Below, in pieces: positions 22,990-35,202 of a DNA stretch of 64,000 nt. How positions within the stretch are numbered: the stretch's first letter is position 1; each line of letters starts with the position of its first letter. Origin of the DNA: Crocodylus rhombifer (lineage: Eukaryota; Chordata; Crocodylia; Crocodylidae); assembly GCA_038503035.1 (NCBI GenBank), contig JAVSML010025185.1:409349-473348 (forward strand), read 5' to 3'. Both the position numbers and the translations under genes were made by a program. The notes under the pieces were generated by a model. It worked only from the letters and a program-made list of their open reading frames with translations. It did not search any database and had not been told where the DNA came from.

Positions 22990-25005
22990 TGAATGAGGGA
23001 ACTGCAATGGCACATGATTATTTGGAGCTGAGCAGTGTGCTGTTAGGGACATCAGCACTCTGCATCCCTTCCCCCTGCTTTTGAGGAAGAAAGCATCCCT
23101 CCTTCTAGAGAGCTGACCAAAAAGAAGGAGCTGTCTGAAGTGGGGGTGCTACAGATTGCAGAGGAAAGAAGGGAAAAAGTGGAGCCAGTGTCTCAAGCCA
23201 GAGGCTTGCCCCTTATGGAGCCATGCCAGGCTTCAGGGCAGTCCTTCAAGAAAGGGAAACTGACTAAGGCTTCTTCTTGGAGAGTCCTGAGGTAGAGCTT
23301 CCTGTTGAAAGCAGCATGATCTGTGACAGTCCTCAGATCTTTAGCACTCTACAAAAAACAGTGTGTCTGCATATCTCATCATCTGACCAGATATCTCTTA
23401 CAAAGACCTACAAGCAAATTTCTTGATCCACCAGACCAGAATTAAATGGTCTGCTTGATTTTACCTGACCTGGTTGTGAACAAAGATTGAGTTCCAAAAC
23501 TTCTTACCGTATCTAGTAGGAAACACAACCTTTCTATGACTGTTTTTTGGGAAACAGATAACAAAAACAAACCCAGTGAACTGTTCCACCATTTGCATAT
23601 TTGTACTGTTATACGGTATTAGAAAGGAAATTGGAACAGACAGTTGCAGTGTTTAAGCAAGTATCATCAGAACTTAAAGGAGGTACAACAAAAGCTGATA
23701 CAGCATTTATCAAGTAACTATAGACTATTATATCACTGCAATGTATTTAGCAAATTTTTTTTTTAATTTTTAGCATGGTGTTAAAACAAATCTTCTCTTT
23801 GCCAGCAAAAATATGTTATCCCTTGGGAGGAAATAGGCAGACACCTGTGTTATGTTATGAGCTGTATTTTTCCCCCACCTTCCCTTACTGATATCTAAAA
23901 AAAATACTATTACAATAGGTAGTATTTTGTGAAGATTGAGTGTGCTGGAATACTGTGAAATCTAGTCATCTCTGTTTGCAAATATTTATTTATATATACA
24001 AGGAAACACATTTTTACTACCTGTGCAATGATAATCATTTTAGGGACTTATCATGTCCAGGTCTGGATTTGGTTACAAAAGATAATCTGTCATATTTCAG
24101 ATTTATTAAATGGGACTCAGACTTTCTGTCAGCAACATCCTCTTACAATAGTTCAAAACACAGCTGAAAGTAAGCAATGAATTTAATATCTGATCCTGCA
24201 AGCTTTCAAGCAACACTTGGAGGAGATGGGCCCATTTGAGGGAGCTGCCAGACATTTAGTGTTTGTCCAAAAGAGTTTTAATATTTTGGAGCAGAGGTGA
24301 TAGATTAGCCTTCTTAGTTTTAGGTGTTTATCTACTAGTTGCCTTCTGCCTTCGAGATATTTGGAAAAGATTGCATTCTCTGGGTCTGAATAGGCTTGAA
24401 CCTTGGCCAAAACCTTTGAACTAAACTAAACTGGATGACCAAAGGAAATGGAGGTAGATTATTTTGGAATCCCACCCCACACAAGTAGTAATGACAGCAA
24501 GCATTTGTTGAAAGAATTATGAGCAGGTATCATAATGAGTTTGTTTTGTAAAAAGAGGCCAATACTGGTATGCCTGTTCTTCAGTTGAATTTTTCTGTTG
24601 TATCCAGCTAGAAAATCTTGCGAAACTAAACAAGTACATTTATTCATTCCTCTATAAGTAGAATATTTATAAGTATATATGTTACAAGTGAAAAATCAAG
24701 GAAAATACCAATCCGTTTACAATAAGAATAGAGATGAACCAATATAAATTAAAGTTGCATCTGCCTAAATTTACACTATTTTGGGTAAAGGACCACATGA
24801 AAGTTTCATATTAAGAAGAATAAACATAATGGGAGAAATATAGTGCTTGCTTCATTAAATTAATATGGCTAGTTTTGTTCTTAGAAATGTAAAACTGCAC
24901 TTTCAGGGACAGAGAATAATTTTTTGGCTAACGCTATAGTTTTTGCCTTGCCCTTTGGAATGGTGCACCTCTTTACCATGCCTTCTCAAGCATATGAATA
25001 CAATC
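22990..25005. other. Intergenic, nothing recognised
   Basis: The first 350 bases are purine-rich with a short open frame but no recognisable domain. The remainder is AT-rich. Confidence 0.45.
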
Positions 25006-25975
25006 TAGGGTTGCGTATACATATTCAAATAATCTGGAAGAATTCTCCCTGGTTTGGTCTCTCAGTACAGATACTTGAGTGCTGACACGCTGAAGATTGA
25101 AGAGTTTGTAGGGCTGACACTATGCAGTCAGGAGGCTCCTTTGTCTATACAGCCAGGCGGGGCGGGGCTTAGTCATGACTGATTGGCTGCCTTAGACTGC
25201 CCATGGCCAGCCTGTGTGGGGACTGTGAAAGGGGTATGTTCTACTTCCTGCTAAAGCAGCTGAGTCCAGTGAGTGAACCACTCACTGCATACACATATTC
25301 AAATAAACTGGGAGGATTCTCCCAGGTTTGATCTCCTGATAGAGAAGCTAACTCAGAGCTACATGTACATTTGTATGATGAGGTCCTGAAGAGTAGAGAG
25401 CCAGTGCACATATCTCATCATGCTCTGCAGGCTCCTTTCATCATCCTGGAGACAGATGGCAGTAGTGCATAGGGCAGCCCTGATTGGCTGCTCCAGACTT
25501 CCTAGGATCAATCTATGTTGTCAGAATGTACAGGCATTCACTCTCCCAGGACAAACTCTCCTGGAAGTGATTTAACCTTGGTTGTTCCAAGGTTATTTTT
25601 TTCCTGGAGTACCCATTTTTACTCTAGGAGAAAAAGCCTGAACATATGCACATTTGTGGTTTCTTCTGGGAGAGTTGTGATTCTCCCAGGAGAAACTGAA
25701 AGTCTGTACAAGACTACAGTCTCCCCAGGGGAAGAGAAAGGGGGAGGGGGAATGGCTACTGCAGAATTATGTTCTCTTCTGAGAGAAGCCACAGCATGCA
25801 CAGACATTTGCTCTCCCAGGAGAAACTCCTAGTTGGTCCCTGGTTATTTTTTTTCCTGGAGCAGCCATTTTTGCTCTGGGAGAAAAAACCTGAACATCTG
25901 TACACTTATAGTTTCTCCTGGGAGAACACTGAGTCTCCCAGGAGAAACAGAATGTCTGTATGCGACCTAACCCTA
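25006..25975. repeat. Palindrome-rich repeat built on CTCCCAGGAGAAAC
   Basis: The ends read GGGTTGCGTATACATATTC (25008) and, inverted, GGGTTAGGTCGCATACAGAC (right end near 25974), which suggests a TIR element with a small indel. A second copy of the left-end sequence (GCATACACATATTCAAATAA) lies at 25287. The interior carries many copies of CTCCCAGGAGAAAC or its reverse complement (25547, 25691, 25815, 25912, 25933), and a roughly 275-bp unit occurs twice (25530-25700, 25800-25950). The short ORFs are by-products. Confidence 0.65.
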
Positions 25976-25977
25976 TA

Positions 25978-27559
25978 TGAAAAATGTATAATGTGTTAGA
26001 TAGATGTATTGTGCTGAAAATACCCTACAAAATATGTTAATACTCTTTTCATGGAAATGTCTCTGATATTTCATCAGAAAGATGTATGTAACTACAACAA
26101 AATAATACAAACAGTGGCATGTAGTGAATATACAATTCAATGTCCTTACTGGGCGATGTGCTATTTTATAAGATCAACTAGCTTTGTCTGGTTCCTGGGT
26201 GGTCAGTGTAGACCACCTCTGCTGTATATAAAAGTAACTGTTAGGAATCCATTAACATAGTTCATTTATTGAAAAATAACTTGAAAACCTATCATTTCCA
26301 AGACCAGAACTTGGTCTGCTGTTGGCATAAGTCTAATATATAGACTGCATTTTAGCTATTTCCAGAAAAGAGAATATTTATAAAAGAAAATATCTTAACA
26401 AGAATAAGGGAACTTGATAGCTGCTGGGCCACTAGACATAATTATAAACAATCGAGGTTGTTTTTCTCGCAATTAAATTGGTTACTAGTCAGGCTTTTTA
26501 TATGACTACCAGCCTCTTGTAGTAAGTGTATTTAAAATTGGAGAATGCAATATAGAACTGCGTTTTTATTTGTATAGAAATTGCATTACTATCTTAGCAC
26601 CAAAAATGTAACTTAGGAATTTATAAACTGGTAATAAATATATTTTTCCCTTGTACAACTATAAATCACCTTTTCTTCCCTAGTCTTTGTTCTCATGTAC
26701 CCAGATATTAACATTACATATTTCTTTATTCATTTTTCTTTTTATGCAACAGGTCTATGGAATCTGAAGGACAAAATCCAATGAGCTGCAAACAGCTTTA
26801 CATCACCTTTACTTCCTTTCATTTTTGGAATTCTATATCTAACATCATGGGTACAAGACTCTTACTACTCTTTAAAGGCTAGGTCTGAAGCCCATGAAGT
26901 TAATAAAAAAGTGCTATTTCCTTTCAGGAGCTTCGACTCCAACACTAAGATTCTGGATAAGTATTTCAAAAGTTATTTGCAATACTGTCTAGATGTCCTA
27001 AATTGTCTTTCTGATATATCACTTGCAATTGTTTTATGCTGATCACTAATTTTGGTTTTAGTAAAACAGAATAATACATATAGGAACTATTATAGGACTG
27101 CTTCTGTGTTTTCATTGTGGTTTAGAAGAATATTCTGAGGTACAGTCCTATGTCACCATTAGCAATGAGGAATATATGTGTATATATGTTGTAAATGGAG
27201 AACTGAGTTTTGATTAATGTTTTTTCTGAGATATGCTCAGCTCTTACATTATTAATCATTGGACCTTCCTGGGACCTTTGGTCTTTGCCTTGCCCTGCTG
27301 TTTTCCATCTTTCTGTTCTTTTCTTCTGTGTCCCAGAACCTAATACATGGTATCTTTTTTGTTAGGCCCTTTAATCTATGCACAACTCTCATGTGAGTTG
27401 TCTCATTGCCTGCAAATAGTGTAGTCACAAACCTGAAGTTAAGCATGAGAGTAAGTGCTTATAGGACTAACACTTAAATCACATTTTTCAATGGTTTTTA
27501 CTTTGTAACTGTCCTTTGGTCACTTGGATGCCAAATCACCCTCAGGGGAATGTTTTGTC
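25978..27559. other. AT-rich intergenic DNA, nothing recognised
   Basis: Includes a pyrimidine tract plus CAG near 26734-26753 that looks like a splice acceptor, but the sequence after it has early stops in all frames. No gene is supported. Confidence 0.5.
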
Positions 27560-27589
27560 AAATTATAGCTTACTATAGGGTGGAGGCTT

Positions 27590-28255
27590 GTGACTTCCAG
27601 CAGCAAGCAGAGATCTTCACCTCCATCTGCAGTTGTTCATCTGAAAAACAGATATGCAGCCCTAGCTGCAGAGAGGAAGAATCATGTTCCATTGGTGTTG
27701 GAAAACAGGCCAGGCCTCACAAAGGTGGTAAAGGATCGAGACAACTGCCACCAAAAAGAAGCAACAATTGGTGGTGGAGGTTGGATGCTCCCTTCTCTAG
27801 GGGATGGATCTGCTGACCTGGCCTATTGTCTTGGGAGGTCTCTTGCTTGCCTAGAGCCCAGATCTGAGATGTCACAGAGGGAATACCAAGGGTCATCCGG
27901 CCCTCTGACCAGTACCCCATGTTGCTCGTTCATGTGGGCACCCATGATACTGCTAGGGGAGACCCCCGAGCATATCAAGAGTGACTACAGGGCTCTGGAT
28001 GCAAGGGTGAGGGGGCCTGGGGCTGGGGCACAGGTTGTGTTCTTGTTGGTCCTTCTGGTCAAGGGAAAGGGCCTGGGCAGGAGCAGGTGAATCCTGCAAT
28101 CAACACCAGGTTGCACAGGTGGTGTCACCAGCAGGGATTTGGCTTCCTTGGCCATGGGATGTTGTTCCAAGAAAAAGGATTGCTGGGATGAGATGAAGAG
28201 AGGGAAGAGCATCTTTGCAGATAGACCTACTAGCCTAGTGAGGAGGGCTTTAAAC
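27590..28255 (+). pseudogene. CR1 ORF1 SGNH-esterase relic
   Basis: Fragments in more than one frame correspond to the esterase half of CR1 ORF1. Seen are a block equivalent to IPRVIRPSDQYPMLLVHVGTHD at about 27885-27950 (the HVGTND block, Asn changed to His), DYRALDARVRGPGAQVVF-like sequence near 27985-28040, and RGKSIFADR...LVRRALN just before the stop at about 28253. The GDS nucleophile block near 27770 is not recognisable. Shifts occur around 27910, 28035 and 28180. It lies directly 5' of the ORF2 relic, as in the young copy. Confidence 0.82.
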
Positions 28256-28384
28256 TAGGTTCGCTGGGGGATGGAGATCAAAGTTCTGAGGTAAGTGGGG
28301 AAGCAGAAGACCTGGAGGAAGAAAAAACAGGAGGCAACAGATGAGGTGCTCTCATACTTCCTGAGAAATCAGGGCAATCAACGG

Positions 28385-30631
28385 GTTACCTCAGGTGCCT
28401 GTACACAAATACATGGAGCCTGGGATACAAGGAGGAAGAATTAGAATTCCTTGGAAGTCCTAGCACAATGATGAAACTATGACATGTTTGGAATAACAGA
28501 GACTTGGTAGGATAGCTTGCATGACTAGAGCATCATCACGGATGGGTAAAAACTGTTCAGGAAAGATGGGCAGGGGAGAAGAGGAGGAGGAGTTGCACTT
28601 TATGTAAAAGAGACATATGATTGCTCAGAGCTCCTGTATGAAGCTGGAGATAGGTCTTTTGACAGTCTCTGGGTTAGAGCCAGAGGGAAGAACAACAAGG
28701 GTGATGTCATGGTGGAGGTCTACTATAGACCACCAGATGAGGAGGAAGTGGTGGATGAGGCTTTCTTCAAGCAACTACTGGAAATTTCCCAATCACAGGC
28801 CCTGGTTCTCATGGGGGACTTCAATCACCCTGACATCTACTGACAGGGCAATATAGTGGTGTGTAGGCAATCCAATAAGATTTTGGAAAGTACTGAAGAC
28901 AACTTCCTAGTGCAAGTGCTGGACCAGCCAACTAAGGGCTATGCTCTTCTTGACCTGCTGCTCACAAACAAGGAAGAATTGATGGGTAATGTAGTAGTGG
29001 TTGGCAACTTGGGCAGCAATGACCACAAGATGATAAGAGTTCATGATCCTGAGGAAAGGAATAATAGAGAGCAGCAGAGTAAAGATGCTGGACTTCAGAA
29101 AAGCAGACTTCAACTCACTCAGGGAACTCATGGGCAGGATTCCGTGGGAAGCCAGACTGAGGGGGAGAGGAGTCTAGGAGAGCTGGCTGTACTTCAGATA
29201 AGCCTTACTGAGAGTGCAGGAACAAAACATCCCAATATGCAGGAAGACTAGCAAGTGTGGCAGAAGGCCAGCTTGGTTTAGCAGGGAACTCTTCAGTAAA
29301 CTACATCACAAAAAAGGAAGCTTATAAGAAAAGCAAACTTGGACAAATAACTAGGGAAGAATATCAGAGCACTGCTTGGGCCTGAAGGGATAAAGTCAAG
29401 AAGGCCAAAGCTCAACTGGAGTTTCAGCTAGTAAGGAATGTGAAGGGTAGTAAGAAAGGTTTCTACAAGTATGTTGGTAGCAAGAGGAGGATCAAGGAAA
29501 GTACGAGTCCTTTACTGAATGGCAGAGGCAACCTTGTGACAGAGGATGCAGAAAAGGCTGAAGTGCTTAATGTCTTTTCTGCCTATTTCCCACAGCATAC
29601 TCTCTCAGGCAAGCTAAAGAAGTATGGGTTGGATTAATAGATTGTAAGGTGGATAACAAACTGGATGGAGCACTGGGCTCAGAGAGTAGTAATCAATGGT
29701 TTGATGTCTACTTGGCAGCCCAAATCAAGTGGAGTGCCCCAAGGGCTGGTTTTGTTCAATGTCCTTATCAATGACTTTGAAGATAGCATAGAGTCCACCC
29801 TCAGCAAGTTTGCAGATAACATCAAGTTGTGTGGAGTAGTAGATATGCTGCAGGGCAGGGTGATTCAGAGTGACTTAGACAAATTGGAGGATTGGGCCAA
29901 AGGGAATCTCATGAGGTTCAACAAGAACAAGTTCAAAGACCTGCATTTAGGATATAGCAATCCCATGCACCAGTACAGGCTGGGGACTGACCAGCTGGGC
30001 AGCAGCTCTGCATAGAAGGACCTGGGGGGTACAGTAGACAATAAGCTGAATATGAGACAATGGTGTACCCTTGTTGCCAAAAAGGCTAACAGCATACTGG
30101 GCTGCATTGGTAGGTGTGTTGCCAGTAGGTCAAGGGAAGTGATTATCCTCCTCTATTCAGCACTGGTGAGGCCACATCTGGAGTACTGTGTACAGTTTTG
30201 CACCCCCCACTACAGAAAGGGTGTGGACAAATTGGAGAGAGTCTAGAGGAAGGAAACAAAAATGTTAAGGAGATTGGGGAACATGACTTATGAGGAAAGA
30301 CTGAGGGAACTGGGCTTATTTAGTCTAGAGAAGAGAAGACTGAGAGGGGTATTTAATAGCAACCTTCAACTACCTGAAGTGGGGTTTGAAAGAGTATGGA
30401 GCTAAACTATTCTCAGAAGTGGCAGATGACAGAACAAGGAGCAATGGTCTCATGTTACAGAAAGGGAACTTGAGGTTAGATATTAGGAAGAATTTTCTCA
30501 CTAGGAGGGTAGTAAAACACTGGAAGAGGTTACCCAGAGAGGTGTTGGAAGCTCCATCCTTTAAGGTTTTCAAAACCTGGCTAGACAAAGTTTTGGCTGG
30601 GATGATCTCATTGAGGATAATCCTGCTTTAA
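28385..30631 (+). pseudogene. CR1 ORF2 relic with internal RT deletion
   Basis: Endonuclease blocks appear as CLYTNTWSLG (about 28400), a degenerate NRDLVG in place of TETWW (about 28495), VYYRPPDEEE (28720), VLMGDFNHPDIY (28806) and GSNDHKMI (29014). The RT part appears as GFYKYVGSKRR (29458) followed by a jump near 29600. Then come SGVPQGLVLFNVLINDFED (29729), KFADNIKL (29807), DKLEDWAKGN and the distal region to 30631. Conserved RT blocks (NYRPISLTS, QHGF, LDF.KAFD) are missing. Several stops are also present. Confidence 0.88.
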
Positions 30632-30697
30632 GCAGGGGGGTGGACTAGATGACCACCTGAGGTCCCTTCTAACCCTAACTTTCTATTATTCTATGAT

Positions 30698-30785
30698 CCT
30701 GCCTCTGGTAAGAGGTTGAATCAGACGATCTCTAGAGGTCCATTCCAGCTCTTCTTTTCTGTAATTCTGTGATTCTATAAGCCAG
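30698..30785 (+). mobile_element. Second CR1 3' end, 88-bp fragment
   Basis: Immediately after the first CR1 tail a second diverged tail occurs: TTGAATCAGACGATCTCTAG, then TCCATTCCAGCTC and a final TTCTGTGATTCTATAA. A short 5'-truncated copy inserted next to, or into, the tail of the first. Confidence 0.75.
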
Positions 30786-31855
30786 TTTTTCTTCAGCTTA
30801 ATCTCTCTCACTTTTGAAACGCTAGTCTCATCTTGGTGGTATGACACTTAAAATCTTTTCATTAAAAATATTCTTTGCGTTTTAATGGTAAATTTCCCAC
30901 ATAGTGTATTATCAGAATCTAATTTATATCCTCCTGTGCATATTACCTTTTTTCAGCCACAATTTCTTAAAGTTTAATATTTGGAAGTCTTTCTGCTACT
31001 ACATAGCTTCATGGCACTTTAAATCTAATGTTACAATTATTCCTTGATGATTTCCAAGATTGATTAATTTCCTACCACATGTGTGATTTATAAGAGTCTC
31101 TCAGAGTGTCTCAGTCTTGCTGCTCATATTACATAAGCATGTGCAAAAAGAGCCTCTCTTGATTTTGTTCCCTTATTTCAGTCAATGAAAACTGAAGGAT
31201 GCAAGATTGAGAGAAAAACAGCTTTTCTCCATCTTTCCAGTTCTTTCCAAGCACTTCTGGCAAGTCACTTTTAGGCACGTCTTACACTGTAAGATGCATA
31301 AAAAGATGTTAAATAGATAAATATGACTAGAAACATTATTTTAGCATGCCAGTATCTGATATTTATTTATGTAATTCCATGTGTTTAATATTCTGATTAA
31401 GAACAAACCATCAGTGCTAGCAATTTTTGATGGGGTTTTTTTTTGCCTTCCAGATTGCATTAGGAAAATCCCAGAATTTCAACTATTCCATAGTCAAGTC
31501 ATCATTATACATATTTTCTAATAAGAATCACCTCTAATTTAAGAATTCCATTTATGCAATTAAACTTCTCTGGGGAAATCATATTTTTTTTTAAATTACA
31601 ACTCATCTACTGGTAGCAGTTATTTTAGAATAACATTATGTAGGTCCATACCAGAAAACATGGAAACAGACCACCAAGAATATTTTACAAGAGATTTAGC
31701 TGACCTTAAACTGAAATCTGAGGTGGGGGGAAAGAGAAATACTGTGTATATTGTTCCACAAACCCCATAAAACTACTTTGTAACCACAGCTGATGATAAA
31801 CAGCAAGCCACTGAAAATCAATAAAAAAGAGCATGTATATCAACAGCTGAATGTC
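30786..31855. other. AT-rich intergenic DNA, nothing recognised
   Basis: No gene or repeat boundary seen. Confidence 0.5.
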
Positions 31856-31859
31856 TACA

Positions 31860-33130
31860 ATGCCATTATGTAATCATTGGCAGTCCCTCAATATGAGAAT
31901 GACAGTCTTCCAGTAGATAGGGAAGTCAACAGTGAGTCCAGAGATACCTGAAAAAGTCAATCCAAGATCTGCATGTTCAACTGGAGATATGGCATACAGT
32001 CTCAGACAGAAGAAGTGAGTCCTCGTAATGTTGGGTCACAGCTCTTTCCTTTTGTCTCTCTTGCCTATTTGCCTCCATAGTGAATAGAGTTTCCTCAAAT
32101 TGGTCAATGCCTTGTCATACTTCACAGTGCCACTGGGGATAATTCAACATTCACATCTTTCAGGTATTGACATCAATTTTACATTTCTCAAGAGTGGCCT
32201 TCACAATGTCCTTGAATGTCTTTTTTTGACCTCCTCTAGAGCAATGACCATTGGCAAGGTGGAAGTACAGGACCTGTTTTTGGAGCTGATTGTCAGTCAT
32301 CCTTATAACATGTCCTGTCTAACAAAGCCTTGGCTGGGATGATATAGTGGGGATGGTCCTGCTTTGACTAGGGGGTTGGACTAGATGACCTTCTGAGGTA
32401 CCTTCCAACCCTAATTTTCTATGATCCATGTTTACATTTTGGGAAAGGTGACTACCCAGATAGGGGTAATGCTCAGATTTATCAAAGGACTGCCCTCTAA
32501 TTGTAATATGTATGGGAGCAGCTGAGTGGTTTGGGGTAGGCTTGTAAAGTATCTTGATTTTTGTGGAGATGAAAATAAATCTAAGAATTTTATATGCTTC
32601 ACAAGAGACACTTGAGAGTGATCTGGAGCTCTCAAACTGAGTAGGCACATACAAGAACCAAAGACCAGTAATAGAGGCAGTGATTATCTTGGATTTTGAA
32701 CGTAAGTGGTTGATGTTAAAGAGATTCCCATCCATATGATACTGAAAGCTGACCCCAGATGGAAGTCCCTCAGCAATGAGATGTGAAATAGCTGTGCCTT
32801 AGATGGAAGAAGTGTGCATGCAATCACATATCCTTGCTTGACCAGTTCTAATGGTGAAGGGCTCTGCTTCCAAGCCATTGTTTAGGATGATTGCTGTCAT
32901 GTTGTCATGAAGAAATCATGATAATAAATTTTGGCAGGCATCCAATTCACATCAAGATCTTCCATAGGGCCTCTCTGTTAATCTAATCAAAGGCCTTAAT
33001 CAGGTTAATGAAGGCCATGTAAAGATCTCTGTGTTGCTTGCGGCACTTCTTCTGCAGCTGTCTAGAAACAGTGATCATGTCTATTCTGTCTCTGAAACCA
33101 CATTAGAACTTTGATAGAACCTCCTTGGTG
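31860..33130 (-). mobile_element. Non-LTR LINE relic on minus strand, not CR1
   Basis: On the minus strand, RT-like blocks appear in order from high to low coordinate. LYMAFINLIKAFD (about 33020-32985) matches motif A. Then come a FYHDNMTA...NNG-like block (about 32920-32870), a YHMDGNLFNINHLRSKSK block (32740-32690), and KSEHYPYLGSHLSQNVNMD (about 32480-32430). A C-terminal C..C...H-like region follows near 31990-31880. These belong to a LINE clade distinct from CR1 (RTE/jockey-like; clade not certain). Stops and frame changes are frequent. A CR1 tail is inserted at about 32325-32430. Confidence 0.75.
32325..32430 (+). mobile_element. CR1 3' end fragment nested in the LINE relic
   Basis: GCCTTGGCTGGGATGATATA, then GGGGGTTGGACTAGATGACC and a TTTTCTATGATCC end. 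The roughly 105-bp 3' terminus of a CR1, sense on +, sits inside the minus-strand LINE relic. Confidence 0.85.
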
Positions 33131-33410
33131 ACAGTAATTAATACTACATTAAATACTAAAACTTTGATAGCACATCCTGCCTGTAAGTCTCAGAATTCTT
33201 CACTAGCAGTAATCATACAAATTCATTATTCACCGTTGCATCTAGATTTGTCTAAACTTACTGTTTGAGAAGTCAAAATTGTGTGATTGGTTGAGCTAAC
33301 GCCATATTGGTTTCTAATCCATGGGACATTGGTAAAATTTGAGCCTCCAGAATCCAAACAGAAGTTAGTCATTCCCATTGTTTTAGGCTTTCTAGACATT
33401 CACTTGAAAT
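33131..33410. other. Intergenic, nothing recognised
   Basis: AT-rich spacer. Confidence 0.5.
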
Positions 33411-33411
33411 G

Positions 33412-34337
33412 TGTGGCAGTGCACCTTTGGGTGCTTCCCACTTCAAGGGCCTGAGCAGGCTGTGAGGCATCCTGCAGGTGACTTCAGAGCCAATCAGGCA
33501 GTCACATTACAGCCAGGACACCACCTGATTGGAGCAGGTCAAAGCAGCCTCAGAATAAGAGCTATAGTAGAAAAGTACTGATGGCAGTTGCAACCAGAGA
33601 GCCAAAGAGTTAATATCTCCTGGCCAGAGTACTGCTGCTCTCAGAACATTTGAAGGACCGGGTAGGAACTATGGAGATGGAGGAAGTTCCTGGTCCTGGA
33701 GCATGACCTGAAATTACACCTTGTTGGGGTTGGATGGTGTAGTGAGGCTGCTTGTGGTGCGGCAGCCACTAGGAAATGTCATACCTGTGCCTCCCCAGTG
33801 AAAAATGAGGATGGGGTGCTGTAAAGCTTCACCTCCCATTGCCTTGTGGTTGACCCTGTGCAGGGGAAAGGCTAGGGGGACACGCCCTGAGAGAAAAGCA
33901 CAGGGCCCAGACACATCAACAGACACCTGTGTCCTGAGTGAGCCATAAGCCAAGTTGGGGGCCCAGGTACATTGACAGATTTCTGAGGCCCAAGGGGCAT
34001 AGGGACCAGAAGCTCCAGTGATGGGGAAGAGTACTGCCCCCAGTGAGAGGGCAGCGTGAGAGGTGGCAGCTGTGTAGAGTAGAGTCTTGGGGGGCATAAA
34101 GTTTGCACATGGGTTGATCAAAATAGCTTGAGTTGAGGGCCCAGTGAGGGGGCATGAGTTGAGGCCCTAGTGATGAGGGCATGAGGCCCAGGCACATCTA
34201 AGGACATCTGAAGCCTAGTTGGGCCAGAGGTTAAGTGTGGCCCAGTTAAGGGGCCAGGGGAGTAATCATGGGTAGTGATTTGCATGCCATCTGTGAGGAA
34301 TGGGACATGGTAAAGGGTAGGTTGGAGCCATGTATTG
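33412..34337 (+). mobile_element. LTR-like unit 1
   Basis: It begins TGTGGCAGTGCACCTTTGGG. The first 450 bases align block by block with the unit starting at 34338 (the CTTCAAGG or CTTTAAGG, GGTGC/GGCAG, TGAGGCTGC.TGTGG and GTGGGG or GATGGGG blocks in the same order). The second half is a loose tandem of GGCCCAG...ACATC and CCCAGTGAGGGG phrases. No ORF has a recognisable domain. An LTR origin is inferred from the TGTGRC start and composition. Confidence 0.5.
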
Positions 34338-34950
34338 CTGTGACAAGGCACTGGTAGTGCCTGCCACTTTAAGGACTGAGCCAGGGAGGGGCAGGTGCCT
34401 GATTAGGGCAGCCATTTTAAGGCCCATCTCCCTGAGTTGAGGGCAGCTTGTGATTAGCCAGCACAGGAGAAACATCACTCTGCTGAGCTCTGCCAGGAAC
34501 ATTGCAGAAGACAGGGTGAGGCTCCCTGTGGTGGGGGAGTCCCCAAGAAATGCCAAGCCAATCACTTTCCCTGTGAAAGGTGAGTGTGGGGTGCCTTGTA
34601 ACCCCAGCCCCACATCCCTGGTGGCTTCAACCAGCTCATGGGAGTCCTGAGGCAGGGCCCAGGTCAGTGGATGGACCTGGAGCAGCACTCAGACTCTTCA
34701 TGAGTCCTGTGCCTGCAAGGACCCTGAGAGGGGGCCAGGCACGGCTACAGCCTCCTGAACATCACAGGGTGTAATACCCGAAGGCAGAGGGCCAGGCAGG
34801 GCTATGGCCACCTGAGCTGGACAGAGTGGCAGACCCCAGTGAGCCCCAGTGAGGGGATGGTTGGTATAACCCCAGTGAGGGGGTGGTGTGGAGCCCTGGT
34901 GAGGGGACCGAGGGCTTGGAGCCCAGTATGTGTTGTGTGTCTGTTTGTGT
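34338..34950 (+). mobile_element. LTR-like unit 2, tandem to unit 1
   Basis: It begins TGTGACAAGGCACTGG immediately after unit 1. It shares the same block order up to about 34620, then continues with GAGGGGNCCAGGC and CCCAGTGAGGGG phrases to about 34900. Two homologous units head to tail suggest an LTR dimer or local duplication. Confidence 0.5.
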
Positions 34951-35044
34951 GTAAGTTTTATGTTTTCTGAAAGACCCAGCAAATCACTTCCTGTCTCATT
35001 CCTTAAGCTTCCTGCTTGGATCTGTATATATAGGGATGTGTATG

Positions 35045-35075
35045 CATGCGCATGTGTGTGTGTGTGTGTATGTGC
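35045..35075 (+). repeat. (TG)n microsatellite
   Basis: GCATGTGTGTGTGTGTGTAT-type run. Confidence 0.85.
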
Positions 35076-35202
35076 TCAGTTAGTGGTCCTTGAAAAGCCA
35101 GGGAAAGATCCATCCAAACCAAAAAGCTTCAGAACTATCTCACTGTTGTGCCACACATACAAATTGTGCATTCAGTTGCTATTGAACTGGCCTGCCTCAT
35201 AT

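Larger units (their letters stand above)
27560..30690 (+). mobile_element. CR1 LINE with both ORFs decayed and an internal deletion
   Basis: A sense-strand CR1 of about 3.1 kb with the C-terminal half of ORF1, the ORF2 endonuclease and part of RT, and a 3' end with GGGGGGTGGACTAGATGACC and CTATTATTCTATGA near 30675-30697. Compared with the young copy at 43185-46970, the RT fingers and motif A region are absent between about 29590 and 29610. It is a different, older subfamily. Confidence 0.9.

Noticed and set aside
26734..26850. Possible exon: pyrimidine tract and CAG followed by coding-like text
   Set aside because: Stops occur early in all three frames and no donor site or protein family is evident.
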